The notes: generated by a model from the letters alone, not told the origin. A stretch of 48,862 bases of DNA from Campylobacterales bacterium (GCA_014763895.1 JACXUM010000014.1:1-48862), one strand, 5' to 3'. Positions 34,421 to 44,184 are shown, numbered from the stretch's first letter. A program made the numbers and translations.

Positions 34421-35976
34421 TGTCCTCAAAACTACAGGTTTTTGCGATCGCTTTTGTATTGGCCGCACTGGGTTTTTTTGTAACTTGGTACAAAATAGTC
34501 TATCTTGACATACCGATTACACCGAATGAAAGACAATCGTTGTTTACGATCAGTGCCGAGATCACACTGACGGGGGATAATGCTCCTGCCCATATCTCTA
34601 TGGCATTGCCAAGTCCTCAAACGGGAATGAAGATCATATCTCAGGAAAGTGAATCTGGTGAGTTCGGATATACGATTACAAAAACGGCAGAGGGTGATCG
34701 TGCCGAATGGGCTAAAAGAACGGTAGAAGGCGATGCCAATATTTTTTATAAGATCACTGTTGTTCCCGAACCTTTTTATAAAGTATTGACTGATGAAAGC
34801 ATCATTGTGCCCGAAGAACCAAATCAGATCGTAGAACCTACGGAAGAAGGTGTCCTTTCACTATGGGAAGAGTCAGACAGAAGTGCGGCTTTAACTTTGA
34901 TAGATACCGTCCGAAAAAGATCTGCAGACCCTATCAGTTTTACTGCAGAGCTGATCTGGCAGTTTAACGCTAAACAGCCCGTCGAATCGGTTTCTGCACT
35001 GCTCAATATGAAGGGCCAGAATAAACTCTCTCTAATTACGACTTTATTGGACCAGGAAAATATTCAGCATAGAAAAGTGAGGGGTATTTACCTTGAAGAT
35101 GGACAGAAAGGCCGTCGTTTGACTACAATGATTGAGGTCAAAGATGGAAATGACTGGGAATTTTTCGACCTGGAACAGGGGCATATTGTCAAGCCGGCTA
35201 ATTTCTTTGTTTGGCAGCGTGGAAACGAAACCCTATTTAAAACAAAAGGCTTAGCCAAATCCAAATTGCGTTTTGCGGTTACGGAAACACAGGTTCCTGT
35301 TTCCTCTTTAGCTCAAGCGAACAAGCTGGCTTCCAATAGCGAATTCTTAAATTTTTCACTTTATACCCTTCCAAGCTCACAGCAGAATGCTTTTAAACAG
35401 ATACTGCTTGTGCCGATGGGTGTACTGATAGTAGTTATCTTGCGTATCTTGATCGGAATCAGGACGATGGGAACATTTATGCCCGTACTTTTTGCTTTGG
35501 CATTTATCCAGACAACGCTTGTCAGCGGTTTGATCATGTTCTTTGTGATCGTATTTTCTGGTCTCTTTATTCGTTTTTATCTCTCAAGATTGAGGCTTTT
35601 GCTTGTTGCAAGAATTTCTGCAGTGATCATCGTGGTGATCGCGATTATGTCAATTATGAGTATCGTGAGCTATAAGCTCGGTATTACACAGGTACTCACG
35701 ATTACATTTTTCCCAATGATCATCCTCTCATGGACGATCGAACGTATGTCAATTCTCTGGGAAGAAGAGGGTGGCAGAGAGGTGATGATACAAGGCGGCG
35801 GTTCGTTGATCGTTGCGGTCTTGGCATATTTTGCAATGGATAATGAACTGGTAATGTATCTTTCTTTTACGTTCCCGGAACTTTTGTTGGTGATCTTGGC
35901 AATGATTATTTTGATTGGGCGCTATACCGGTTACCGAATAACTGAATTACTGCGTTTTGCACCACTTGGACGTTAA
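34420..35976 (+). CDS. Transglutaminase-like domain fused to seven membrane helices (UUP1-type)
   Basis: The 518-aa protein has one N-terminal membrane helix, a large extracytoplasmic domain (about residues 30-300) that resembles an inactive transglutaminase-like domain, and about seven membrane helices (about 325-505) starting LLVPMGVLIVVILRILIGIRTMGTFMPVLFALAF. The GIRTMGTFMPVLFALAF segment is characteristic. No Cys-His-Asp triad can be seen. Its role is unknown; it is found with retropepsin-like and ATP-grasp genes. Start TAATG overlaps the protease stop by 1 bp, and the ligase ATG is 2 bp beyond its own stop. Confidence 0.82.
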   Translation: MSSKLQVFAIAFVLAALGFFVTWYKIVYLDIPITPNERQSLFTISAEITLTGDNAPAHISMALPSPQTGMKIISQESESGEFGYTITKTAEGDRAEWAKRTVEGDANIFYKITVVPEPFYKVLTDESIIVPEEPNQIVEPTEEGVLSLWEESDRSAALTLIDTVRKRSADPISFTAELIWQFNAKQPVESVSALLNMKGQNKLSLITTLLDQENIQHRKVRGIYLEDGQKGRRLTTMIEVKDGNDWEFFDLEQGHIVKPANFFVWQRGNETLFKTKGLAKSKLRFAVTETQVPVSSLAQANKLASNSEFLNFSLYTLPSSQQNAFKQILLVPMGVLIVVILRILIGIRTMGTFMPVLFALAFIQTTLVSGLIMFFVIVFSGLFIRFYLSRLRLLLVARISAVIIVVIAIMSIMSIVSYKLGITQVLTITFFPMIILSWTIERMSILWEEEGGREVMIQGGGSLIVAVLAYFAMDNELVMYLSFTFPELLLVILAMIILIGRYTGYRITELLRFAPLGR

Positions 35977-35977
35977 A

Positions 35978-36925
35978 ATGAGTTGGATCGCGTCCATACA
36001 AAAACTGAAAGAAAAAGGTGTGATCGGTATGAATTACCGAAACATCGAACTCATCGGTAGATATAACTCCAGGGATAAATATCCCCTTGTGGATAATAAA
36101 TTGATCACAAAAAAGATCGCGCAGGAGGCCGGTATCGCTGTTACTGAGCTCTATGCCAAGATCGAATGGCAGTCAGAGCTAAACAGGCTCCACGATATCC
36201 TGGCACCTTATGAGAACTTCGCAATCAAACCCGTTCACGGAAGCGGAGGTAAAGGGATCATTGTGATCACCCACCGGGAAGGGGATGTCTTTATCAAAGC
36301 CAATGGCGAATCGATGACATTGTTGCAAATACGTGATCACATCTCCAATATCCTAAGCGGTCTGTACTCGTTAGGAGGACGTTATGATGTTGCCATTATT
36401 GAAAAACTGGTTGTCTTTGATCCGGTTTTCCAAAACTTCAGTTATGAAGGGGTGCCTGATATTCGTATCATCGTCTATAAAGGATACCCGTTGATGGCAA
36501 TGATGCGCTGTCCTACTCATCAAAGTAACGGGAAGGCAAACCTTCATCAGGGTGCTGTTGGTGTAGGTATCGATATCGGTACTGGAAGGGCCCTCAATGC
36601 GGTCATGCACAACCATCCTATCCAGACACATCCCAATACTAAACATGATTTTGCCGAACTCCAGATACCCCAGTGGGAAAAAATTCTTCATATTGCTGCA
36701 ACATGCTATGATATGACCGGGCTTGGATACTTAGGAACGGACATTGTCTTTGATGAGAATTTCGGACCGCTCTTGCTCGAACTTAATGCGCGTCCCGGAC
36801 TTGCGATCCAGATTGCCAATGATAAAGGCGAACGCCATAGAGTTGAACGTGTTGATAAAGAAAAAGAGGGGAAAAGCGTTGAAGAACGTGTACGCTTTAG
36901 TATGGACGTTCTTAGTAAAATATAA
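35978..36925 (+). CDS. ATP-grasp ligase, alpha-L-glutamate ligase-like (RimK-related)
   Basis: The 315-aa cytosolic protein has the ATP-grasp loop KPVHGSGGKGIIVI (about residues 77-90) and the metal-site LELNARPGLAIQIAN (about 268-282); the arginine and acidic residues fit the RimK-like group, which links amino acids through carboxylate-amine ligation. The first residues (NYRNIELIGRYNSRDKYPLVDNK) are the pre-grasp region. Its substrate is unknown. An upstream in-frame TTG at 35957 is weaker than the ATG at 35978. It completes the three-gene operon with protease and 7TM protein. Confidence 0.88.
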   Translation: MSWIASIQKLKEKGVIGMNYRNIELIGRYNSRDKYPLVDNKLITKKIAQEAGIAVTELYAKIEWQSELNRLHDILAPYENFAIKPVHGSGGKGIIVITHREGDVFIKANGESMTLLQIRDHISNILSGLYSLGGRYDVAIIEKLVVFDPVFQNFSYEGVPDIRIIVYKGYPLMAMMRCPTHQSNGKANLHQGAVGVGIDIGTGRALNAVMHNHPIQTHPNTKHDFAELQIPQWEKILHIAATCYDMTGLGYLGTDIVFDENFGPLLLELNARPGLAIQIANDKGERHRVERVDKEKEGKSVEERVRFSMDVLSKI

Positions 36926-36943
36926 TTTTTTTAAGAAGAGGAT

Positions 36944-38625
36944 CTATCGATCCACTTTTTCCCCGATTATCTCTTCTGCTCTCTGTAATGCTTTATCGAT
37001 ATGATCGACGATATTCTTTTCGCCGATCTTGTGATGAAGTTTTGTTTTATGGATATACTGGTTTACACTTTTGTGTACCCCGGATAAAATAAGAGTCGAA
37101 TTATTCGCTTTGAGTTTTTCATTGAGTATCTCAAGGGTATGGAGTCCGGTTGCATCGATGACTGGAACATGTCGAAGTCGCAGTATAAAAACCATTTGTG
37201 GTGTTTCTAAAGTCGTTAGGGTATTGACTAGTTTTTCTGCTACACCAAAGAAAAGCGGTCCGTCGATTTCATAGACCTCGGTACTTGGAGGCAGTGTTTT
37301 TTTTACGATGGAATCAGGGTCATCGGTCTCTTCGTCCTCATCATAACGTCGGATACGTGTAGATTTCATCAAATTATTGATAAAGAGGATCGATGCTAAC
37401 GCGATGCCGGCCTGTATTGCTACGTTCAAGTCAACCAGGACCGTTAAGATAAATGTCGTAAAAAGAACAACGATATCCGATCTGGGAGCATTCATAATAG
37501 ACCTGATATGTTGTATTTCAGACATATTCCATGCTACAACTATCAAAATGGCACTAAGTGCTGAGAGAGGGATTTTGACAATCAAAGGGCTTAAGAGCAT
37601 CATAAAGATCAACAGCCAAACTGCATGCATTATCCCAGAAATCGGAGAAACAGCGCCGGCTTTGATGTTTGTTGCCGTTCTTGCTATCGCACCTGTAGCG
37701 GGCAATCCCCCGAATATAGGTGAGGCAATATTGGCTATGCCTTGAGCAAACAGTTCAGTATTTGATTTGTGTTTTGCACCGGTCATACCATCGGCAACCA
37801 CTGCAGAAAGCAGGGACTCGATCGCGGCAAGTGTAGCGATGGTCAAAGCATCAGGGGAAAGCAAACGTAACTTCTCAAATGTGATTTGGGGCCATTGGGG
37901 AGCTGGAAGCATGGAAGGGATAGCACCAAAACGGCTTTCTATCGTTTCTACGGGCAGAGATAAAAGCCAAACCGTCAGTGCCTAGAATACAACGACTACA
38001 ATTGGCCCTGGAATTCTCGGATAATATTTTTTTACCAACAGAATAGTCACTATACTTATCGTTGCCACCAATACGGAAAAATAATTGGTCTGATCAAGAT
38101 GCTGCAGGTAAACCGTCAGTTTATGGATAAAATCAGGCGGCATAGAAGCAATACTTAGACCAAAAAAATCTTTAAGCTGAGAAAAAACGATCAAAAGCGC
38201 AATACCGGAAGTAAATCCCGTGATAACAGGATAGGGGATGAATTTGATCAACTCTCCGGCTCTGGCGAATGAGAGGATGATCAGCAGTATGCCTGCCATG
38301 ATGGTCGATAATACGAGTCCTTCATAGCCGTGTTTCATCGCGACCAGTGCAACGGTGACGATGAAAGCTGCTGTCGGCTCTCCTATTTGGAATCTGCTTC
38401 CTCCAAGCACGGAGATAAGAAACCCGGCAACAATGGCTATAAAAAGGCCTCTTTGCGGAGGAAGGTTGGAAGCGATAGCTATGGCCATCGCAAGTGGCAG
38501 TGCGACGATAGCAACGGTTAGGCCAGAGAGTATATCTTTAAAAAAGTCTTCTTTTGTATACCCATTTTTTTGAGATAAACAACAAGTTTGGGGGTTATGA
38601 TCGTTAATGCTTCTTCTTTGAACAT
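36944..38625 (-). pseudogene. SulP (SLC26) anion transporter with a frameshift and an amber stop
   Basis: The gene reads as a SulP transporter: N-terminal MFKEEALTIITPKLVVYLKK, then in the next frame NGYTKEDFFKDILSGLTVAIV, the membrane domain and a C-terminal STAS domain (EVYEIDGPLFFGVAEKLV onward). A run of seven A (38565-38571, T on the plus strand) sits at the frame change; eight A would restore it. A TAG at 37984-37982 after PGPIVVVVF interrupts the same frame that resumes with ALTVWLLSLPVE. So there are two lesions in about 560 residues. If real, no full transporter of sulfate or bicarbonate is made from it. It is convergent with the ligase operon. Confidence 0.88.
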
Positions 38626-38746
38626 AAAATTATCCGGAAAAATTTTGTGTATTGTACTCCAAAGAGGTATAAGGTAGGTTAAAAGAAATAGAAAGAAAAA
38701 AAGCAGAAAAAATGCGATCTGCCCAATATTGGCAGATGCATGAAGA

Positions 38747-39340
38747 TTAGAATGTGTGTTCTACGCCGACATAGATGGTATCACCGAGCAATCCGTCTAT
38801 CGTCGTTCCTTCATATTCAGCGATAAGTGCATTATGTTCATCGATCTCATAGTTCATGCCTGCAGCGTAATCCATCCCAGTATCACTTTCATCGATACCA
38901 AAATCAGAAACTTTTTCATATTCATCCTCAACTCCGACTTTTCCAAATACTCCGATCTTCTCTGTTATCATTTGTGAAACTACGAGGTTGATCGCAAACG
39001 ATTTATACGCAGCGCTTGCTACTTCCGTTACATCCTCTTCAGTTCTTGTCACATCGTTTTTACCATACGTTCCTGCAAGTTCGATCGCAAAATGTTCGTT
39101 GAATTTATATCCGATATCCAAGCCGATACCGTGAGCATGATCTCCATCCAGGTAAGCATTTTCTTCGCTTAAACTGCTGCCTCTGCTTGTCATGTATTTT
39201 ACAACCACATAAAACGGTGAAACTTCACTTGCAACTTCCGGTACCGTAACTTCAGGTTCAACCGGAGCGATATCTCCGCCCGCCCATAAAAATGCAGACA
39301 AGATACATGGAATGACTCCTTTTTTCACTAGACTTTTCAT
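38747..39340 (-). CDS. Outer-membrane beta-barrel protein (OmpW/porin-like)
   Basis: The 197-aa protein has a signal peptide (about residues 1-20, cleaved near LWAGG) and a beta-rich remainder with alternating aromatic strands: SPFYVVVKYMTSR, HGIGLDIGYKFNEHFAIELAG, 'GVFGKVGVEDEYEKV' and a last strand TIYVGVEHTF ending in Phe, the signal for outer-membrane insertion. About eight strands fit a small barrel of the Omp_b-brl family. The loops are acidic. Function, whether porin, adhesin or sensor, is unknown. It stands alone between SulP and pta. Confidence 0.8.
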   Translation of the reverse strand: MKSLVKKGVIPCILSAFLWAGGDIAPVEPEVTVPEVASEVSPFYVVVKYMTSRGSSLSEENAYLDGDHAHGIGLDIGYKFNEHFAIELAGTYGKNDVTRTEEDVTEVASAAYKSFAINLVVSQMITEKIGVFGKVGVEDEYEKVSDFGIDESDTGMDYAAGMNYEIDEHNALIAEYEGTTIDGLLGDTIYVGVEHTF

Positions 39341-39515
39341 TATAAATACTCCTCCAAAAATAGTGGAATGATTATAACGCTAATGGGATAAAAAATGTGG
39401 TTTTATTGATAAAAGCATGAGAAAAATATAAAATAAAGTAGTCAGTTTCAATTTGGTTATAATTTTTTTTGTGAAGTATGATATATTGTCTTTATTAAAG
39501 TAATGAAGAGCGTCA

Positions 39516-41603
39516 ATGAAACAAGAACCCTTGAAATCACTCTATATCGTTTCCAAAGATCCAAAAGCCGGGAGTATGCTGGTTGCATTTGGCATGATGG
39601 ATCTTCTTAAACGCCGTTATGGCCGTGTGGCTTTCTTTCGGCCTCTGGTAGAAAATGTGAATGGGGATGAAGATATCAAGAGCATCATGGAGTGGTTTGG
39701 TCTGAAACAGAGCTATGATGATGCGGTGGGAGTTTCCCTTCAAGAGGTGGAAATGCTGCTCTCTTTGGATAAACGTGAAGAATTGATTGGCAAATTGCTT
39801 GATCGTTATCTGGAGTTATATAAGCGATATGATTTCGTATTGTGTATGGGGATTGCCAATGAGCATCTTTCGACTTTGCTTGATTTCGATATCAATGTAG
39901 AAATTGCCAAAAACTTTTCTGCTCCTATCATCGGTCTTGTGTCACCGCAAGAACAGACCGAAGAAATCGTCGAAGAAGAGATAAGACTATGGCAGAAGGC
40001 TATAGAAGATCAGGGAAATGAACTTTTTATGCTTTTTGTGAACCGATGCCTGCATGATTTTTATGAGACTTCAGTTAAACATATTTCTCAGCATTTTTCT
40101 TTTCCTGTGGTTTTTCTGCCGGATGTTCCTGAGCTTGACAGCATCAGTGTAGGGGAGATACTCACCGGAACGCAGGCTAAACTGCTTTTTGGCAATGACG
40201 AATCGTTGCATCGTATTGTCGGGGGCATTCGTGTTGGTGCAATGCAGTTGGAACATTTTTTGGATCATATTGAAGATAATGATCTTGTTGTCACGCCTGC
40301 AGACCGTTCGGATATCGTTATGGGGACGCTTATTGCCAATGAATCATCGGATTATCCCTCTGTGAGTGCTATTGTGCTTTGCGGCGAGTTTGGCCTGCCT
40401 GAAAATCTCATGAAGATGATAGAGAGTGCAAAAAAACAAACCGTCCCCATCCTGCATGTGCCATGCGACACCTATCAAGCCGTTAAGAAAATAGAGCGTA
40501 TCAAACCAAGGCTAAGCAGTCGTACACCGAATAAAATAGCCACTGTTTTGGGACTTTTTCACAGCCATATCAAAACTGATAAACTGTTTGAAAGGCTTGC
40601 TGAAACATTTACAAAGACATTGACTCCTGCTATGTTCAGACATCAGCTTTTTGAGAATGCCGCCAAAGAGATCAAAAACATTATTTTGAGTGAAACAGAA
40701 GATGAACGCATCTTACATGCCGCCGATCTTTTGCTCCGTCGTAAGGTTGTTAAATTAATTCTTTTGGGAAAAGAAGCAGAGATTCAGTCACAGGCAAAAA
40801 GATTGGGGCTTGATCTTAAAGATGCGAAGATCGTTGATCCTGCCGATACAAAGCTCAAAGATAAATTAGGTAAAAGCTATTTTGGCTTGAGAAAACACAA
40901 GGGTATAACACTGCAGGAGGCTGCCGATGCGATCACCAATAAAACATTGTTTGGTACGATGATGGTTTATGAAGGGTTGGCTGATGGTATGGTAAGCGGT
41001 GCGACACATACAACACGGGAAACCATTTTGCCTGCCCTGCAGACCATCAAAACCAAGCCGGGATTTACCATCGTTTCGAGCTGCTTTTTTATGTGCTTTG
41101 ATACAGCTGTTCTGGTCTATGCTGATTGTGCTGTTAATCCCGATCCGACAGCTTCAGAGCTTGCACAGATTGCCATAGCTTCAGCCGATACAGCCAAAAC
41201 ATTCGGCCTGAAACCGCAAGTGGCGATGCTCTCTTATTCGAGCGGAACATCCGGTGTAGGAAGCGATGTTGAAAAGGTTCGTGAGGCAACCAGACTTGTC
41301 AAACAGCTCCGTCCTGATATTCCTGTGGAAGGCCCGATACAGTATGATGCGGCGATCGACCCGGAAGTTGGCGCAAGCAAAATGCCGGAGAGCTCTGTTG
41401 CCGGGCATGCCAATATCTTTATCTTCCCCGATCTCAATACAGGCAACAATACCTACAAGGCTGTACAACGTTCTGCAGGTGTGATCGCTGTAGGGCCTGT
41501 ACTTCAAGGGCTTAAAAAACCGGTCAATGATCTCAGCAGGGGATGCAGTATTGCAGATATTGTCGATACTGTGGCATTGACAGCCATTCAGGCGCAGGAT
41601 TAA
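39516..41603 (+). CDS. pta: Phosphate acetyltransferase
   Basis: The 695-aa enzyme interconverts acetyl-CoA and acetyl phosphate. It has three domains: an N-terminal dethiobiotin-synthetase-like P-loop region (about residues 1-200), a DRTGG domain (about 210-320) and the catalytic PTA domain (about 370-690) with TPAMFRHQLFE, GMVSGATHTTRETILPALQ and the C-terminal SVAGHANIFIFPDLNTGN. Full-length, class II. It is followed by ackA with a 2-bp gap, so acetate formation or use via acetyl phosphate is encoded as an operon. Confidence 0.96.
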   Translation: MKQEPLKSLYIVSKDPKAGSMLVAFGMMDLLKRRYGRVAFFRPLVENVNGDEDIKSIMEWFGLKQSYDDAVGVSLQEVEMLLSLDKREELIGKLLDRYLELYKRYDFVLCMGIANEHLSTLLDFDINVEIAKNFSAPIIGLVSPQEQTEEIVEEEIRLWQKAIEDQGNELFMLFVNRCLHDFYETSVKHISQHFSFPVVFLPDVPELDSISVGEILTGTQAKLLFGNDESLHRIVGGIRVGAMQLEHFLDHIEDNDLVVTPADRSDIVMGTLIANESSDYPSVSAIVLCGEFGLPENLMKMIESAKKQTVPILHVPCDTYQAVKKIERIKPRLSSRTPNKIATVLGLFHSHIKTDKLFERLAETFTKTLTPAMFRHQLFENAAKEIKNIILSETEDERILHAADLLLRRKVVKLILLGKEAEIQSQAKRLGLDLKDAKIVDPADTKLKDKLGKSYFGLRKHKGITLQEAADAITNKTLFGTMMVYEGLADGMVSGATHTTRETILPALQTIKTKPGFTIVSSCFFMCFDTAVLVYADCAVNPDPTASELAQIAIASADTAKTFGLKPQVAMLSYSSGTSGVGSDVEKVREATRLVKQLRPDIPVEGPIQYDAAIDPEVGASKMPESSVAGHANIFIFPDLNTGNNTYKAVQRSAGVIAVGPVLQGLKKPVNDLSRGCSIADIVDTVALTAIQAQD

Positions 41604-41605
41604 AT

Positions 41606-42802
41606 ATGAAGATACTTGTACTCAACGTTGGGAGTTCTTCGGTAAAGTTCAAACTCTTTTATGGAGAGACTCTCAAGGTATTGGCATCAGGTATCATTGA
41701 AGGGATTAGAGAATCTACAGGCAAGGTCTCTTTTCAAAAAGAAGAAGAAATATACCATCACACCGAATCTCTGAAAGATCATACGGAGGCTCTTTTATCT
41801 CTCATGCATCTTTTGACTTCACATCATATCGTTGATTCATTCGATAGTCTGGATGCGGTAGGGCATCGTGTGGTGCATGGCGGAGATAAGTTTTGGAGGC
41901 CTACTCTCATCGCCTCTGCGGTCATGGAAGAGATCGATGCACTCATTGAACTTGCCCCTTTACACAATCCGGCCAATCTTGAGGGTATTCGTATCGTTGC
42001 TTCCATTGCACCAAATGTGCCTCAAGTAGCCGTATTTGATACGGCGTTTCATCATACGATGCCTTCCTTGGCCCATCGATATGCCTTGCCAAGTTATTAT
42101 TATGACAAACTTCGGGTACGGCGTTACGGCTTCCACGGTACATCACATCAATACGTTGCAAGAACGACGGCAGGCGCTATGAACAGGGATATAAATGAGC
42201 TCAATCTCATTACGCTTCATCTTGGAAACGGCTCAAGCATTTGTGCCATCGAAAAAGGGATCAGTATCGATACTTCGATGGGAATGACACCGCTTGAGGG
42301 GCTTGTCATGGGAACCAGAAGCGGAGATATCGATCCTGGGATTATCTTTTATCTTCATAAAGAGAAAAATATGTCTATGGATGAAATAGAACACCTCCTG
42401 AACCATGAAAGCGGTCTGCAGGGGATAGCCGGTACAAATGATATGCGTCAAATAGAAAAAAAGATGGATGAAGGAGATGAAGCTGCCCGATTGGCAATGA
42501 ATTTGTTTGTGTATCGTATCCTTAAGTACATCGGTGCTTATGTTGCCGTGCTGGGCAAAGTGGATGCCCTGATCTTCACAGGAGGGATTGGGGAGCACAG
42601 CGTCAGAGTCCGCGAAATGCTTTGCCATAGACTATCATTATTTGGAATTGAGATAGATTCGGCGTTGAATCAGCAGGTTGCCCTACATCATCCAAGACAT
42701 ATCAGCACCTCTCATAGCAAGATAGAGATATGGGTTACACCGACAGATGAAGAACGTGCGATAGCAAAAGAGACGCTCGATCTTCTAAAAGATACCATCT
42801 AA
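41606..42802 (+). CDS. ackA: Acetate kinase
   Basis: The 398-aa enzyme converts acetyl phosphate and ADP to acetate and ATP. Motifs are intact: NVGSSSVKFKLF (residues about 6-17), VFDTAFHHTMP, FHGTSHQYV, HLGNGSSICA with substrate arginine and Asp contacts, MGTRSGDIDPG, and the adenosine-site FTGGIGEHS. A longer frame starts inside pta at 41543; the ATG at 41606 has a CAGGA site and matches the family start MKILVLNVGSSS. It is co-transcribed with pta. Confidence 0.97.
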   Translation: MKILVLNVGSSSVKFKLFYGETLKVLASGIIEGIRESTGKVSFQKEEEIYHHTESLKDHTEALLSLMHLLTSHHIVDSFDSLDAVGHRVVHGGDKFWRPTLIASAVMEEIDALIELAPLHNPANLEGIRIVASIAPNVPQVAVFDTAFHHTMPSLAHRYALPSYYYDKLRVRRYGFHGTSHQYVARTTAGAMNRDINELNLITLHLGNGSSICAIEKGISIDTSMGMTPLEGLVMGTRSGDIDPGIIFYLHKEKNMSMDEIEHLLNHESGLQGIAGTNDMRQIEKKMDEGDEAARLAMNLFVYRILKYIGAYVAVLGKVDALIFTGGIGEHSVRVREMLCHRLSLFGIEIDSALNQQVALHHPRHISTSHSKIEIWVTPTDEERAIAKETLDLLKDTI

Positions 42803-42860
42803 CGTATAAGCTGAAGGATGAAAGCCTTATAATGGCACATCTATTTTGGAGCGTTTGTGC

Positions 42861-43823
42861 GTGTTTAAATCTTTTTTCAAAAACAAAAAATGGGCTTTTT
42901 TTGCTTATGGCGGCGGAATATTGCTGCTTATCTCTTTGGTCATTCAGGTTAAATTGACGGTTGCGATCAACGAATGGTATGGAGAGTTCTACGATATTCT
43001 TCAAAAGGCTACCGAACACAGGGTTTCAGAGTTTTGGGATGAGATCCTGAAGTTTACCTACTTGGCAATGCCGTACATTCTGATCGCTACGGTTACGGGA
43101 TATTTTGCAAGGATCTATGCGTTTAAATGGCGTGAGGCAATGACATTTGCATACATCACCAAATGGCAAAATACGCCTTATGATATCGAGGGTTCTTCGC
43201 AAAGGATCCAAGAGGATATCTACCGTTTTGCAAGAATCGTTGAAAAACTGGGGCTTGAGATAGCCAAAGCATTCATGACTCTCATAGCCTTTATCCCCAT
43301 CTTGTGGGCGATCAGTACCAATGTAACGATAGAGTATCTTAAAGATGTTCAAGGATCATTAGTCTGGATCGCGATTCTTGTATCGGTGGGTGGGTTGTTG
43401 ATCTCGTGGTTTGTCGGGATCAAACTTCCTGGGCTGGAATACAATAACCAAAAAGTTGAAGCTGCATTCAGAAAAGAATTGGTGTATGCCGAAAATGACA
43501 AGGTTAACTATGCCCAAGATGAAACGATCATAGAACTTTTTGCAGGACTAAGGTTTAATTATAACAGACTTTTTTTACATTACGGATATTTCGATGTTTG
43601 GCTGAACTTCTATGAACAGTTGATGGTGATCGTTCCGTTCCTGATCATCGGCCCAAGCCTCTTTACCGGTGTAATTACTCTTGGAATAGTAATGCAGGTA
43701 TCCAACTCATTTGATAAAGTAAGAGAATCTCTCTCAGTCTTTACCTCAAATTGGACTACGGTAACCGAGTTAAGATCGATACATAAAAGGCTCAAAGAAT
43801 TTGAGCAAAATATAAACTTTTAA
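42861..43823 (+). CDS. SbmA/BacA-like peptide transporter family protein
   Basis: The 320-aa inner-membrane protein has about five to seven membrane spans and the SbmA/BacA pattern: WYGEFYDILQKAT, WREAMTFAYITKWQ, EGSSQRIQEDIYRFARIVE, the conserved cytosolic FRKELVYAENDKVNYA, and 'VMQVSNSFDKVRESLSVF' at the end. SbmA/BacA proteins are proton-driven importers of antimicrobial peptides and other compounds. At 320 residues it is shorter than E. coli SbmA (about 400). GTG at 42861 has GGAG 9 nt upstream; an in-frame TTG at 42846 is the alternative. A TATAAT at 42828-42833 may be its -10. Confidence 0.85.
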   Translation: MFKSFFKNKKWAFFAYGGGILLLISLVIQVKLTVAINEWYGEFYDILQKATEHRVSEFWDEILKFTYLAMPYILIATVTGYFARIYAFKWREAMTFAYITKWQNTPYDIEGSSQRIQEDIYRFARIVEKLGLEIAKAFMTLIAFIPILWAISTNVTIEYLKDVQGSLVWIAILVSVGGLLISWFVGIKLPGLEYNNQKVEAAFRKELVYAENDKVNYAQDETIIELFAGLRFNYNRLFLHYGYFDVWLNFYEQLMVIVPFLIIGPSLFTGVITLGIVMQVSNSFDKVRESLSVFTSNWTTVTELRSIHKRLKEFEQNINF

Positions 43824-43836
43824 TGGTAGCTCTCAT

Positions 43837-43863
43837 CTCTACAACTTCTTAGAGGTTGTAGAG
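43837..43863. terminator. Hairpin between convergent genes
   Basis: CTCTACAAC and GTTGTAGAG form a 9-bp stem with a 9-nt loop, 14 bp after the SbmA-like gene and 7 bp before the end of the glycine-zipper gene. T-rich sequence follows on the plus strand after AAAG, so it may work as a weak two-way terminator. Confidence 0.45.
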
Positions 43864-43869
43864 AAAGTT

Positions 43870-44070
43870 TTAATTTTCCTGCAGATACCCTACAGTACCG
43901 CCGACCGCTGTACCAAGTACCGCTCCGCCTACGACATTATGGCCTGTTGCAGCCGATACAACCGCACCGCTCGCTGCACCGATGATCGCACCTTTTTTCG
44001 TTTTAGGACCAACCTGAGAGCAACCGCTTATCAAAAGTACCAGTGTACTCGCAATTAACAATTTTTTCAT
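43870..44070 (-). CDS. Glycine-zipper lipoprotein
   Basis: The 66-aa protein has a lipoprotein signal with lipobox LISGC (Cys17), then a lysine-rich linker PKTKKG and a glycine-zipper helix pair (IGAASGAVVSAATG, NVVGGAVLGTAVGGTVGY). Such small outer-membrane lipoproteins resemble the glycine-zipper (Rick_17kDa-like/OmpA-like zipper) group that stabilises envelope membranes. Function is unknown. GGAG precedes the start; the gene is monocistronic. Confidence 0.82.
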   Translation of the reverse strand: MKKLLIASTLVLLISGCSQVGPKTKKGAIIGAASGAVVSAATGHNVVGGAVLGTAVGGTVGYLQEN

Positions 44071-44184
44071 TTTTGTCTCCTTTTTTATTTATTTTTTATT
44101 GTAGCATAAATCAATACAGAGAGAATAGACAAACTTAAAAAAGATAACTAATTGGTTTTAGTCATCTTTTTGTATCAAGATTTT

